A DNA stretch of 64,000 nucleotides from Fictibacillus phosphorivorans. Its GTDB lineage: Bacteria; Bacillota; Bacilli; Bacillales; Fictibacillaceae. The stretch is from assembly GCF_007673525.1 (NCBI RefSeq), contig NZ_VDZU01000001.1:2678055-2742054 (forward strand), written 5' to 3'. This document shows, in pieces, positions 42,432 through 49,263 of the stretch. The position numbers and the translations under genes are program-made. The notes beneath the pieces are model-generated. The model ran no database searches, had not been told where the DNA came from, and worked only from the letters and a program-made list of their open reading frames with translations. Each line of letters begins with the position of its first letter. Within the stretch, counting starts at the first letter, position 1.

Positions 42432-43151
42432 ATGCGTTTTACAACTTTTGTAATGGCGGCGATCGAACAGCCTGATGATGAAACATTGAGTGAATTGCAC
42501 GAGGAAGAATTGCCCTCTTATGAAATCTCTAAAAAAGGGTTGTACACCGCATATTCCTTGGAGTCTGGCGAACGGTTAATTAAGGACGAAGATACGTGGT
42601 ATGTGTGTGCTTCTTTTGAAAGAAAAACGCTTCATGAGATCAAATATGGTAGGCAGCTTTTTGCGCCACCTTATGCGGAAATTCCTATGGAACAACTACC
42701 TTTTGTAGAGTTGCTGCAGCGAAATAATTGGACTCCGTTACATGTTCATTATGATAAAGCATTGTGTCATGTCATAGCTGAAGTAGAGGACATGGATTCC
42801 GTTTCATTAGAATTTCAATCCAGACTGGCACATGCTGATGGTGATGACGATCCGCAAGTGGCACACTCTCTTCATTACATTGAATCTAAGCTGAACGGTA
42901 AGCGCACACGCTTCATATCAGGCTGGGAGTCTCACTCTTTTGCAACGATAACGGAAAGTAACGAATTTGCTCAAAATATTCTCCTTCCTACGTCTTCTTG
43001 GCTCTATCTTTTGTATTTTGAACATTTTCTACATCACAAAGGATCGGTTCCATCAGATCAGATGATGCCAAGATTGTTAGGTAATCTGTGGGCGTCTACA
43101 GGAAATGTAGTTCCTTATAATGTGGAGCTTGTACAGATTAAAAAGTTATAA
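42432..43151 (+). CDS. Uncharacterised protein, 239 residues
   Basis: A soluble acidic protein with no signal peptide or membrane helix. Recognisable stretches are MRFTTFVMAAIEQPDDETLS, the WYVCASFERKTLHEIKYG turn, and NNWTPLHVHYDKALCHVIAE. The C-terminal part is helical (WLYLLYFEHFLHHKGSVP). No family motif is evident to me. It is co-oriented with the membrane coiled-coil gene 16 nt upstream and ends at a bidirectional terminator. Confidence 0.65.
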   Translation: MRFTTFVMAAIEQPDDETLSELHEEELPSYEISKKGLYTAYSLESGERLIKDEDTWYVCASFERKTLHEIKYGRQLFAPPYAEIPMEQLPFVELLQRNNWTPLHVHYDKALCHVIAEVEDMDSVSLEFQSRLAHADGDDDPQVAHSLHYIESKLNGKRTRFISGWESHSFATITESNEFAQNILLPTSSWLYLLYFEHFLHHKGSVPSDQMMPRLLGNLWASTGNVVPYNVELVQIKKL

Positions 43152-43154
43152 TTA

Positions 43155-43182
43155 AAGCCTCTAGCATTAGCTAGAGGCACAT
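43155..43182. terminator. Bidirectional terminator
   Basis: GCCTCTAGC and GCTAGAGGC form a 9-bp stem between converging genes. Confidence 0.75.
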
Positions 43183-43185
43183 TAT

Positions 43186-43548
43186 TTATTTTACAACAAG
43201 TTTTGATACCATATCTGCATGACCGTTTCCACAAGGAACGCTGCATCGAAGAGTATATTCACCAGGCTTTAAATTTACAACATCAGAAGAACCACCTGTT
43301 ACGTTCACGTCTTCTCCCTCAATCATAACCGCGTGGTTGCCATCAACGTTTTCAAGTTTAAGAGCTACGTCTTTATTTGCTGGAATTTCATATTCTTTTT
43401 TATCGAACTTAAAATTGCTAGCTTCAATTGTGATCGTTTCTTCAGCATTCTTTGTACTTTTTTCCTTGTCTTTTCCTCCACCGCAAGCTGCCAGTATTCC
43501 AATTGCAAGAATTGCGATCGCTGCAAGCCATAAAGATTTTTTAAGCAT
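43186..43548 (-). CDS. CuA-like cupredoxin lipoprotein
   Basis: A 120-residue lipoprotein with a signal peptide, lipobox ILAAC and Lys/Glu linker. The small Greek-key domain ends with LRCSVPCGNGHADM. The spacing C-x3-C-x3-H-x2-M equals the CuA loop of cytochrome-oxidase subunit II, and NHAVMIEG supplies an upstream His. This suggests an extracytoplasmic electron-transfer or copper-delivery protein without the membrane helices of a real COX2. It is followed on the minus strand by no other gene and sits beside the seleno-redoxin gene. Confidence 0.85.
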   Translation of the reverse strand: MLKKSLWLAAIAILAIGILAACGGGKDKEKSTKNAEETITIEASNFKFDKKEYEIPANKDVALKLENVDGNHAVMIEGEDVNVTGGSSDVVNLKPGEYTLRCSVPCGNGHADMVSKLVVK

Positions 43549-43639
43549 GGAAAATCCCTCCTAGAGTCTTTCTTCCTTCATTATAACCCCATTTTACAAC
43601 AACTAGTATGGAGAAACTGTGACAGATAACATATGCGAA

Positions 43640-43675
43640 AAAAATAGTCCGATAATTGCCGGACTATTTTTCTAA
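43640..43675 (-). terminator. Terminator of the seleno-redoxin gene
   Basis: On the minus strand AATAGTCCGG and CGGACTATT pair around the loop CAATTAT and are followed by a T run; the stem includes the stop codon. Confidence 0.75.
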
Positions 43676-44179
43676 CTTTTTATATTCTTCATGGATTTGT
43701 TTTGACGTTTGATCGATCTCTTCTCCCCAATGGTCGTTCACCTTAGTCACGATAACCTTTCCTTTCTTATCGATCAGTGCGTACCCACGCTTAGCTACAC
43801 TGTCCCCTTTCATATCTAGATGATCAATAAGCTTAAATTCGGGATCTGATAAGAATGGAAATCCAGGTTTCATCTCTTGATGAAGGACAGACAAATGCTC
43901 AACCGTATCAGAGCTTACCGCATAAATATTTACATCCATATCTTTAAATTCACCAATATTTTCATTCAGCTGAACTAGCTGCTTTTGGCAGAGTCCTCAG
44001 CCAGCTGTTGTAAATAAAAAAATGAGTGATGGTTTGTCAGAAGGAAAAACAACCACTGGTTCACCGTTTTGGTTTACTAGCTTTGCTTCTTTTATTTTTG
44101 AATCATTTCCACATCCAGCAACCACAAGCATAAGAACGATAGCTACGCATATATTGAAATTTTTATGTATCTTTTTCAT
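43664..44179 (-). CDS. Redoxin-domain lipoprotein, probable selenoprotein (in-frame UGA)
   Basis: One frame runs 172 codons from ATG at 44179 to TAG at 43664, interrupted only by TGA at 43997-43999 (codon 61). A signal peptide with lipobox VVAGC (Cys-23) is followed by a thioredoxin fold. The SLIFLFTTAG strand leads straight into U-G-L-C, the place of the CxxC active site in AhpC/TSA and ResA-like proteins. Residues after the UGA (QKQLVQLNENIGE, VNIYAVSSD, FPFLSDPEFKLID, RGYALIDKKGKV) continue the redoxin fold without change of frame. Ribosome site AAAGGGG and a terminator frame the gene. A nonsense mutation is the alternative. Decoding as Sec requires SelB, SelC, SelA and SelD encoded elsewhere. 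Confidence 0.8.
43967..43981 (-). promoter_or_regulatory. Candidate bacterial SECIS hairpin for the redoxin gene
   Basis: On the minus strand CAGCT-AGTTC-AGCTG forms a 5-bp stem with a 5-nt loop containing GU, beginning 15 nt behind the UGA, so the loop lies about 21-25 nt downstream. Distance and loop match what is known for SelB-recruiting elements. A competing fold pairs GCTGA with TCAGC over 43969-44001. Confidence 0.5.
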
Positions 44180-44307
44180 GCCAATCCCCTTTCGGAAAAA
44201 CTCTAAAACAGTTAAGTATGGTAATCTATAACCTCTACGATCTATCTTTTATTATAATGGTAAATGGTAAAGCATATACAATAAAACTTAAAATGAAGGA
44301 TGTTTAC

Positions 44308-45009
44308 ATGTTAAAAACTAAATGGCTAGTGTCTATATTTAGTGCCGTACTCTTTATATCTGGGTGTAGCTATCTAAACTCTGAAGATGGAAAAAGAATA
44401 CCTGTAAAAGTTGCAAAGGTTGTTGATGGAGATACGATTAAAGTACGAGTTGATGGGAAACTTGAGACTGTTCGCTTCCTCCTCGTCGATACACCAGAAA
44501 GCGTTCACCCTTCCAAACCTGTTCAGCCATTTAGCAAAGAAGCTAGTACATACACACAAGGTATACTTAAAGATGCTAATGTTGAGTTAGAACTTGGGAT
44601 AGGAGAAAGAGATAAATACGGTCGCCTTCTCGCTTATGTGTTTGCAGATGGGCAAAGCGTACAGGAAAATCTGTTAAAGCACGGATTAGCACGTGTCGCT
44701 TATGTATTTGAACCAAATACAAAATATGTCGATCAATACGACCGTATTCAAAAACAAGCCCAAAAAGAAGGTGTAGGTATTTGGAGCGTAGAGAACTATG
44801 TTCAAGAAGAAGGTTATATATTTGATGAAGAAGCACAACCTGAGATAGCGACAAACCAAGAATGCACGATAAAAGGAAATATTAACTCTTCTGGAGATAA
44901 GATTTATCACCTGGAAAGTGGACGATATTATAAAATTACAAAACCAGAAAAATGGTTTTGCACAGAAAGAGAAGCCGTTGATTCAGGTTTCAGAAAATCT
45001 AAACAATAA
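44308..45009 (+). CDS. Secreted thermonuclease-family lipoprotein
   Basis: A 233-residue staphylococcal-nuclease (SNase) domain protein. The lipobox ISGC follows the signal helix. The catalytic pattern is visible as VVDGDTIKV, VRFLLVDTPE, the GERDKYGRLLAYV segment and the QKEGVGIW turn. A short C-terminal domain with two Cys (NQECTIKGNI, WFCTERE) follows. ATG at 44308 has AAGGA upstream; the open frame to 44218 would disrupt the signal peptide. Calcium-dependent nucleic-acid degradation outside the membrane is expected. It is divergent from the seleno-redoxin gene. Confidence 0.9.
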   Translation: MLKTKWLVSIFSAVLFISGCSYLNSEDGKRIPVKVAKVVDGDTIKVRVDGKLETVRFLLVDTPESVHPSKPVQPFSKEASTYTQGILKDANVELELGIGERDKYGRLLAYVFADGQSVQENLLKHGLARVAYVFEPNTKYVDQYDRIQKQAQKEGVGIWSVENYVQEEGYIFDEEAQPEIATNQECTIKGNINSSGDKIYHLESGRYYKITKPEKWFCTEREAVDSGFRKSKQ

Positions 45010-45016
45010 CAATAAT

Positions 45017-45058
45017 AAAACCGCAAGTGACTATCATTGAAGTCACTTGCGGTTTTAT
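45017..45058. terminator. Bidirectional terminator
   Basis: AAAACCGCAAGTGACT and AGTCACTTGCGGTTTT form a 16-bp stem between the nuclease and the HesB-like gene. Confidence 0.9.
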
Positions 45059-45061
45059 TTG

Positions 45062-45343
45062 TTAACAACAGTCGTCCTGTCCGAGCATTACAAGACCTGA
45101 TCCATGTTTAGAATCTTCAAAGTCTAGTTTTAATGTGGAAGTCTGTTCTTTGATTCTTGGATCAAAAGCCACTCGAATTCCGTTGATTTCTTCAATAATG
45201 TCTGAGTTTTCAGGCTCATCCAGAGCCAGGCCAAGCTTAGGACCGCCTCAGCCCATACCTGAAAAGTAAACTCTTATTCCATTGGCGTTGTTCATTTCAA
45301 GCACTTCTTCTATATATTTCTTTGCGCTTAATGTTATATCCAT
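45062..45343 (-). CDS. HesB-like selenoprotein (in-frame UGA)
   Basis: One frame runs 94 codons from ATG at 45343 (GAGGTG upstream) to TAA at 45062, with a single TGA at 45248-45250 (codon 32). It reads MDITLSAKKYIEEVL, then IRVYFSGMG-U-GGPKLGLALDE, RVAFDPRIK, and ends SGLVMLGQDDCC. The GxGUGGP-xxGLALDE block is the hallmark of the HesB-like (seleno)protein family, in which U or C occupies this spot. The protein is related to IscA/HesB iron-sulphur proteins but with a different Cys arrangement, including a C-terminal Cys pair. The UGA cannot be a random stop because the conserved block spans it. Confidence 0.87.
45213..45227 (-). promoter_or_regulatory. Candidate bacterial SECIS hairpin for the HesB-like gene
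   Basis: On the minus strand GGCTC-TGGAT-GAGCC forms a 5-bp stem with a 5-nt loop, beginning 20 nt behind the UGA; the loop lies about 26-30 nt downstream. Size and spacing resemble the hairpin behind the redoxin UGA. Confidence 0.5.
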
Positions 45344-45483
45344 AACCATCACCTCTTACAAGAAGTATAACGCAGATGTGTGGTCATCGTCTAAGAAAGG
45401 GCATAATTAATTCAGTATATAGGTAGAAATGTATATCAAAGGTGTCCACTGGAGAAGGACAAAGTTGATGAAAATGTAATTGT

Positions 45484-45684
45484 CTAGGGTCTGTCCCCTC
45501 CTCGCAGTTGTTTCAGCACTTGCTCGATATCTTTGGCTGTGAATCCGCAGATTTCCATCGCTTCAGACACTTTCGCAGCGATGTTTTCTTTCCCTTGGTG
45601 TTCTTTAATGCGCAGAAGCAACTCATTCACTTTTGCAGCATTATACGTTTCATGGTAACTCTTAATAAATGTATCCATCTCCAT
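45484..45684 (-). CDS. Small cytosolic helical protein, 66 residues
   Basis: It opens MEMDTFIKSYHETYNAAKVN and contains KVSEAMEICGFTAKDIEQVL. AAAGGAG precedes the ATG at 45684. The sequence is charged and helical with no membrane segment; the second half could be a small helix-turn-helix-like or ubiquitin-associated-like bundle, but I would not assign it. The function is unknown. Confidence 0.6.
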   Translation of the reverse strand: MEMDTFIKSYHETYNAAKVNELLLRIKEHQGKENIAAKVSEAMEICGFTAKDIEQVLKQLRGGDRP

Positions 45685-45778
45685 TTCACTCCTTTCGTTT
45701 TATTTGCGGTAGCCATATATATGTTTTGTACATCCCTCGTTAGAATTTGTCTATGCAATTAATTGTCTGAAGAATAAT

Positions 45779-45811
45779 AAAAAAGCCTGATACATAATAC
45801 CAGGCTTTCAC
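45779..45811 (-). terminator. Terminator of the DedA-family gene
   Basis: On the minus strand AAAGCCTGGTAT and ATCAGGCTTTTTT pair around ATATGT-type loop sequence, 25 nt after the stop at 45838. Confidence 0.8.
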
Positions 45812-45837
45812 AGATAGATTCGAATGAATAATAATGA

Positions 45838-46422
45838 CTATTTCTTCTTCACTTTATAAAGAATGAACAAAAAGATGACAACTACTGCTATTATCATAAT
45901 ACCGCGTGTGTAAGGAGCTGCGATTGTTTTAATATCTTCCCAGTTGGAGCCAAGACGGCTACCCAATTCAATAAAGAAAATCGACCATGGAATAACAGCT
46001 AAGGTTGTAAACAATGTAAACTTAGCGAATGACATTTTTGCGATCCCTGCTGGAATGCTGATCGCATGTCTTACAACCGGAATAAATCGCGCAAAAAAGA
46101 TGACACCTGTTCCGTATTTATTGAACCATCTCTCCGATAAATCGATCTGCTTTTTAGAGATTAGTACATACTTTCCATATTTCTCAAGAAACGGACGACC
46201 ACCGTAATAGCCCATCCAATACAAGAAAAGCTGTGCTAGTGTTCCTCCGATCGTACCGGCAATCACACTCAACGTGAAGTTCAAGTGTCCCTGTGACACC
46301 ATATATCCTCCATAAGATAACACCAGCTCACTCGGAATCACTTCAACCATCAAACCAAGCGCGATTCCTAAGTGTCCTAAACTCATAATCCATTCTAATA
46401 GAGAAATCACTAAATCTTTCAT
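45838..46422 (-). CDS. DedA-family membrane protein
   Basis: A 194-residue VTT-superfamily protein: the EVIPSELVLSYGGYMVSQG re-entrant stretch, GGTLAQLFLYWMGYYGGRPF, and FFARFIPVVRHAISIPAGIA with the conserved Arg residues are all present. DedA proteins are proton-dependent membrane proteins, some of which flip undecaprenyl phosphate or phospholipids. It stands alone with its own terminator; repeat R1 copy C lies just upstream. Confidence 0.92.
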   Translation of the reverse strand: MKDLVISLLEWIMSLGHLGIALGLMVEVIPSELVLSYGGYMVSQGHLNFTLSVIAGTIGGTLAQLFLYWMGYYGGRPFLEKYGKYVLISKKQIDLSERWFNKYGTGVIFFARFIPVVRHAISIPAGIAKMSFAKFTLFTTLAVIPWSIFFIELGSRLGSNWEDIKTIAAPYTRGIMIIAVVVIFLFILYKVKKK

Positions 46423-46446
46423 TATGTCTCCTTTTATGTTTTCATT

Positions 46447-46784
46447 GGCTGTTTACGTATTCAATGCTGCTTATGAAAGTAGTTGATTTCCGTTACAGAT
46501 GCTCGCTTTCCGCGGGGCAGGCGGTGAGCCACATTCGTACGTTTCCGTATAAGTGTCTCACCTGGCTAGTTGCAGTGGCTAGCCCCTCGAGGTCAAAAGT
46601 TAAATAGCCCAGAAGGCATAGTGCGCCTTCATAGCCTATTTACTTTTGCTGGTCGGGGCTGAACGAGCCACTTCCACTTTTCGGACTCCCCGCCTGTCCT
46701 AGCCGAGAGTCTCACATCTTCCACTACAATCAAAAGTCAAAGAAGGAAATAATACTTAATGCAACAACCTTTTAGGAAACAGCC
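46447..46784 (+). repeat. Repeat family R1, copy C (full length)
   Basis: About 338 bp. The left end GGCTGTTTACGTATTCAATG and the right end GCAACAACCTTTTAGGAAAC are imperfect inverted repeats. In between are GGCAGGCGGTGAGCCACATT, a palindrome from AGCCCCTCGAGG (46580) to TCGGGGCT (46661) with arms AAAGTTAAATAG and CTATTTACTTT, then GAACGAGCCACTTCCACTTT. It fills the 376-bp gap between the DedA and crcB genes; I see no gene inside. Confidence 0.82.
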
Positions 46785-46798
46785 TTTTGAAAATCTTT

Positions 46799-47143
46799 TC
46801 ATTTTATTCCGATAACAAAGCCAGTCCAAGCTGCTACTAATCCTAATATATATGTAAGAAACAAATACGTTAGACCTCTTTTAGCATGACTCTTTAATAG
46901 AGTAACAGCTTCGAATTGCAAGGTGGAGAACGTGGTAAGAGCTCCCAAGAACCCGGTCGCATAAAGTGAACTTAATAATTCGTCTCCCTCTTCTGCTACA
47001 TACCACCCTAAAAGAAACGATCCCACAATGTTAACAGCTAACGTACCCCATGGAAAATCCCTGTTCAGGCTTTGACTAACTAAGAAACGTATAACTGCAC
47101 CCAATGCTCCACCTGCGGCTACTGCTATCGTTTGTCCTATCAT
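46799..47143 (-). CDS. crcB: Fluoride channel subunit CrcB/FluC (second of pair)
   Basis: A 114-residue, four-helix protein with the Fluc motifs GGALGAVIRFLVSQ, PWGTLAVNIVGSFLLGW and TGFLGALTTFSTLQFEAV, including the fluoride-pathway Asn and the Phe-box. It acts with its paralogue as a dual-topology channel that removes fluoride. It overlaps the upstream crcB by 4 nt, so the two form one operon. It ends 15 nt from repeat R1 copy C. Confidence 0.94.
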   Translation of the reverse strand: MIGQTIAVAAGGALGAVIRFLVSQSLNRDFPWGTLAVNIVGSFLLGWYVAEEGDELLSSLYATGFLGALTTFSTLQFEAVTLLKSHAKRGLTYLFLTYILGLVAAWTGFVIGIK

Positions 47144-47529
47144 TGTTCTGCACCTGCTTTACTGCGTGTAATGGAACCCAATTTCATTCCAAGGTATATC
47201 GCGAGAACACCAGTAATTGCACTGGCTGCAAAATACAAGAATGCCGTCCTATAAAGCTGTTCCTCAATCAATAACACAATTTCTGTATTAAATGTCGAAA
47301 ATGTTGTAAAAGAACCGATTACACCTGTTTGCAGGGCGAGTATGAGATAGTTGTTCTGAGTTTTTTTCACACCATATATAACAAACCAGCCTAAAAGAAA
47401 ACTGCCGATTACGTTTACAAAAAAAGTAGGAAAGGGAAAAGATGCTTCTGGATTGTAAAGAAAGAGACCGCACCAAAAACGCAGCAATGCCCCTACAATT
47501 CCACCCAATGCCACTGCAAGTATCTTCAT
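47140..47529 (-). CDS. crcB: Fluoride channel subunit CrcB/FluC (first of pair)
   Basis: A 129-residue paralogue with ALGGIVGALLRFWCGLFLYN, PFPTFFVNVIGSFLLGWFV and GVIGSFTTFSTFNTEIVLL. Paired Fluc subunits with opposite topology form heterodimers in several Firmicutes. I looked for a fluoride riboswitch in the 48 nt before the start codon and saw none. The CBS-protein gene ends just upstream. Confidence 0.94.
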   Translation of the reverse strand: MKILAVALGGIVGALLRFWCGLFLYNPEASFPFPTFFVNVIGSFLLGWFVIYGVKKTQNNYLILALQTGVIGSFTTFSTFNTEIVLLIEEQLYRTAFLYFAASAITGVLAIYLGMKLGSITRSKAGAEQ

Positions 47530-47553
47530 TTAGGAATAATCCTCCTGTATGTA

Positions 47554-47586
47554 CAAAAAGATTAAGACATTCAGCCTTAATCTTTC
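47554..47586 (-). terminator. Terminator of the CBS-domain gene
   Basis: On the minus strand AAAGATTAAG and CTTAATCTTT form a 10-bp stem with a T-rich tail, overlapping the CBS stop codon. Confidence 0.8.
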
Positions 47587-47999
47587 GTAACTTCTTTATT
47601 CCAGATTAAATTTGCACAATACTTGATGATGTCTCGTCTTCTAATAATTCCAATAAAATGGCCGTCATCATCTGTAACAGGTATAAAATTTTGGTCGGTA
47701 GACAAAGTAATAAGATCTTCCATGTTAGAGTTGATGGAAACAGATATATTGTTTATACGCTGAGGTACATTCACTAACTTTGTCTTTAATACCTCATCAT
47801 ACCCTTTGTCAAAGGCTTCTCTAAGTTTCCATAGAAGATCGCCTTCTGTTAACGTTCCTATGTAACGGCCTTCTTCTGAGACAAGAGGCACAGAGGTGTA
47901 CTTGTGGTAGGATAACTTTTCAAGTGCCTGTCTCATCGTTGCTTCTGGGTTCAAATACTTCACTTCATCTTTAGGCAACAAATAAAAAGCAATATTCAT
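47577..47999 (-). CDS. CBS-domain protein
   Basis: A 140-residue protein made of two CBS motifs (about 20-65 and 75-130; SVPLVSEEGRYIGTLTEGDL and FIPVTDDDGHFIGIIRRRDI), forming one Bateman module that binds adenine nucleotides. There is no catalytic partner domain. It resembles stand-alone Bacillus CBS proteins such as YkuL. Ribosome site AAAGGAG is about 11 nt before ATG. Regulatory role inferred. Confidence 0.87.
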   Translation of the reverse strand: MNIAFYLLPKDEVKYLNPEATMRQALEKLSYHKYTSVPLVSEEGRYIGTLTEGDLLWKLREAFDKGYDEVLKTKLVNVPQRINNISVSINSNMEDLITLSTDQNFIPVTDDDGHFIGIIRRRDIIKYCANLIWNKEVTKD

Positions 48000-48191
48000 G
48001 TTAGTACGCGCTCTCCTTTTTAAGCCTGATTCACGCTTATTTAAACGCTTAGATAAAAAACACCTTCTTTATTATACCAAAAAGGACTTCTATCTGCTTT
48101 ATAAATCACTACCCTTTAGAGATTCGTTTTAGACGATATATTTTATATCTACTGAAAAAACTTTAAATGTAACAAATAACATTTTACAAAT

Positions 48192-48204
48192 CGTAATCAT
48201 TACG
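48192..48204. promoter_or_regulatory. Zur-type operator
   Basis: CGTAATCATTACG is a perfect 13-bp palindrome 42 nt before the start of the zinc-binding lipoprotein gene, and it matches the core of Bacillus Zur boxes (TCGTAATnATTACGA). Confidence 0.82.
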
Positions 48205-48245
48205 TTTATAATAAGTAAGGATTGTTTGAAAGGAGAGAAAGATAA

Positions 48246-49223
48246 ATGCGAATAATAAGCTTACTAAGCATAACGATATTGCTGATTCTATCAGCAGCAT
48301 GCGGTAATAATAGCACATCTGATAAAAAAGACGGTACATTACAGATCTACACGACCATGTATCCTTTAGAATATTTCACTGACAGAATTGGAGGCAAACA
48401 TGTAGACGTATCTTCTATTATACCTCCTGGTGCTGATGCACACACGTATGAACCTTCTACCAAAAAGATGGTTGAAATGACTGAAGGTGATGCTTTCGTT
48501 TACAACAAACTTGAGTCTGATGAATTCTCATCTTCTGTTGCCGATACATTAAAAGAAGAAAACATGCCGATTATCGACGGTGCTAAAGGAATATCCTACC
48601 ATGAATCTGCAGAGCATGAAGGTGAAGATCATGCTGCTGAAGAAGAACATACTCATGAAGATGAACACGCTCATGAGGAAGAAGAACATCATGATCACGG
48701 TTCGCTAGATCCTCATATTTGGCTTGATCCTGTTCTCGCACAGCAGATTGCAGATAACATTTATAACGGACTTGTAAAATTAAACCCTGGTGCGAAAGAT
48801 GACTTTAAAAAGAACCATGAAGCACTCATAGCCGATTTAAAAGAATTAGATTCTTCGTTTAAAACAAAAGTTGAAAACGCACCAAAGAATTCGTTCATCG
48901 TTTCTCATGCCGCATATGGCTATTGGGCAGAACGTTACGGACTAGAACAGATTGCGATCAGCGGTCTCTCACCATCACATGAGCCAAGTCAGCATCAGAT
49001 CGAGAAGATTATTGAAAACGCAAAAAAAGAAAAGACTAGCTATATTTTATTTGAAGAGAACGTGAATAATAAAGTAGCTGCGATGATCAAAAAAGAAGTC
49101 GGTGCAGAAACTTTAACTCTTCATAACTTAGAGACATTAACGAAAGACGACATTAAAAAAGACCGAGATTACCTATCTATCATGAACCAGAACATTGATA
49201 CACTTTCAAAAGCATTACAATAA
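48246..49223 (+). CDS. Zinc ABC transporter substrate-binding lipoprotein (ZnuA/AdcA type)
   Basis: A 325-residue lipoprotein: lipobox LSAAC, then a cluster-9 two-lobed domain (YTTMYPLEYFTDRIGG, PPGADAHTYEPSTK). The acidic His-rich loop EEEHTHEDEHAHEEEEHHDH at about 135-155 and DPHIWLDP identify zinc as the metal. The Zur box upstream agrees. No permease or ATPase gene follows; the gene ends at a strong terminator, so the partner ZnuBC subunits are encoded elsewhere. Confidence 0.93.
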   Translation: MRIISLLSITILLILSAACGNNSTSDKKDGTLQIYTTMYPLEYFTDRIGGKHVDVSSIIPPGADAHTYEPSTKKMVEMTEGDAFVYNKLESDEFSSSVADTLKEENMPIIDGAKGISYHESAEHEGEDHAAEEEHTHEDEHAHEEEEHHDHGSLDPHIWLDPVLAQQIADNIYNGLVKLNPGAKDDFKKNHEALIADLKELDSSFKTKVENAPKNSFIVSHAAYGYWAERYGLEQIAISGLSPSHEPSQHQIEKIIENAKKEKTSYILFEENVNNKVAAMIKKEVGAETLTLHNLETLTKDDIKKDRDYLSIMNQNIDTLSKALQ

Positions 49224-49226
49224 AGC

Positions 49227-49263
49227 AAAAACGCCTAGGAAAAAATTTCCCAGGCGTTTTTTT
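49227..49263. terminator. Bidirectional terminator
   Basis: AAAAACGCCT and AGGCGTTTTT form a 10-bp stem (with TTTCCC/GGGAAA-type inner pairing) between converging genes. Confidence 0.85.

Noticed and set aside
43664..43939. Separate 91-residue gene from the internal Met after the UGA
   Set aside because: It has no ribosome site, begins mid-domain and is in the same frame as the upstream half, so it is the distal part of the UGA-containing redoxin gene.
47530..47580. Fluoride riboswitch before the crcB pair
   Set aside because: The 48-nt gap lacks the crcB-motif elements and is mostly the ribosome site and the terminator of the upstream CBS gene.
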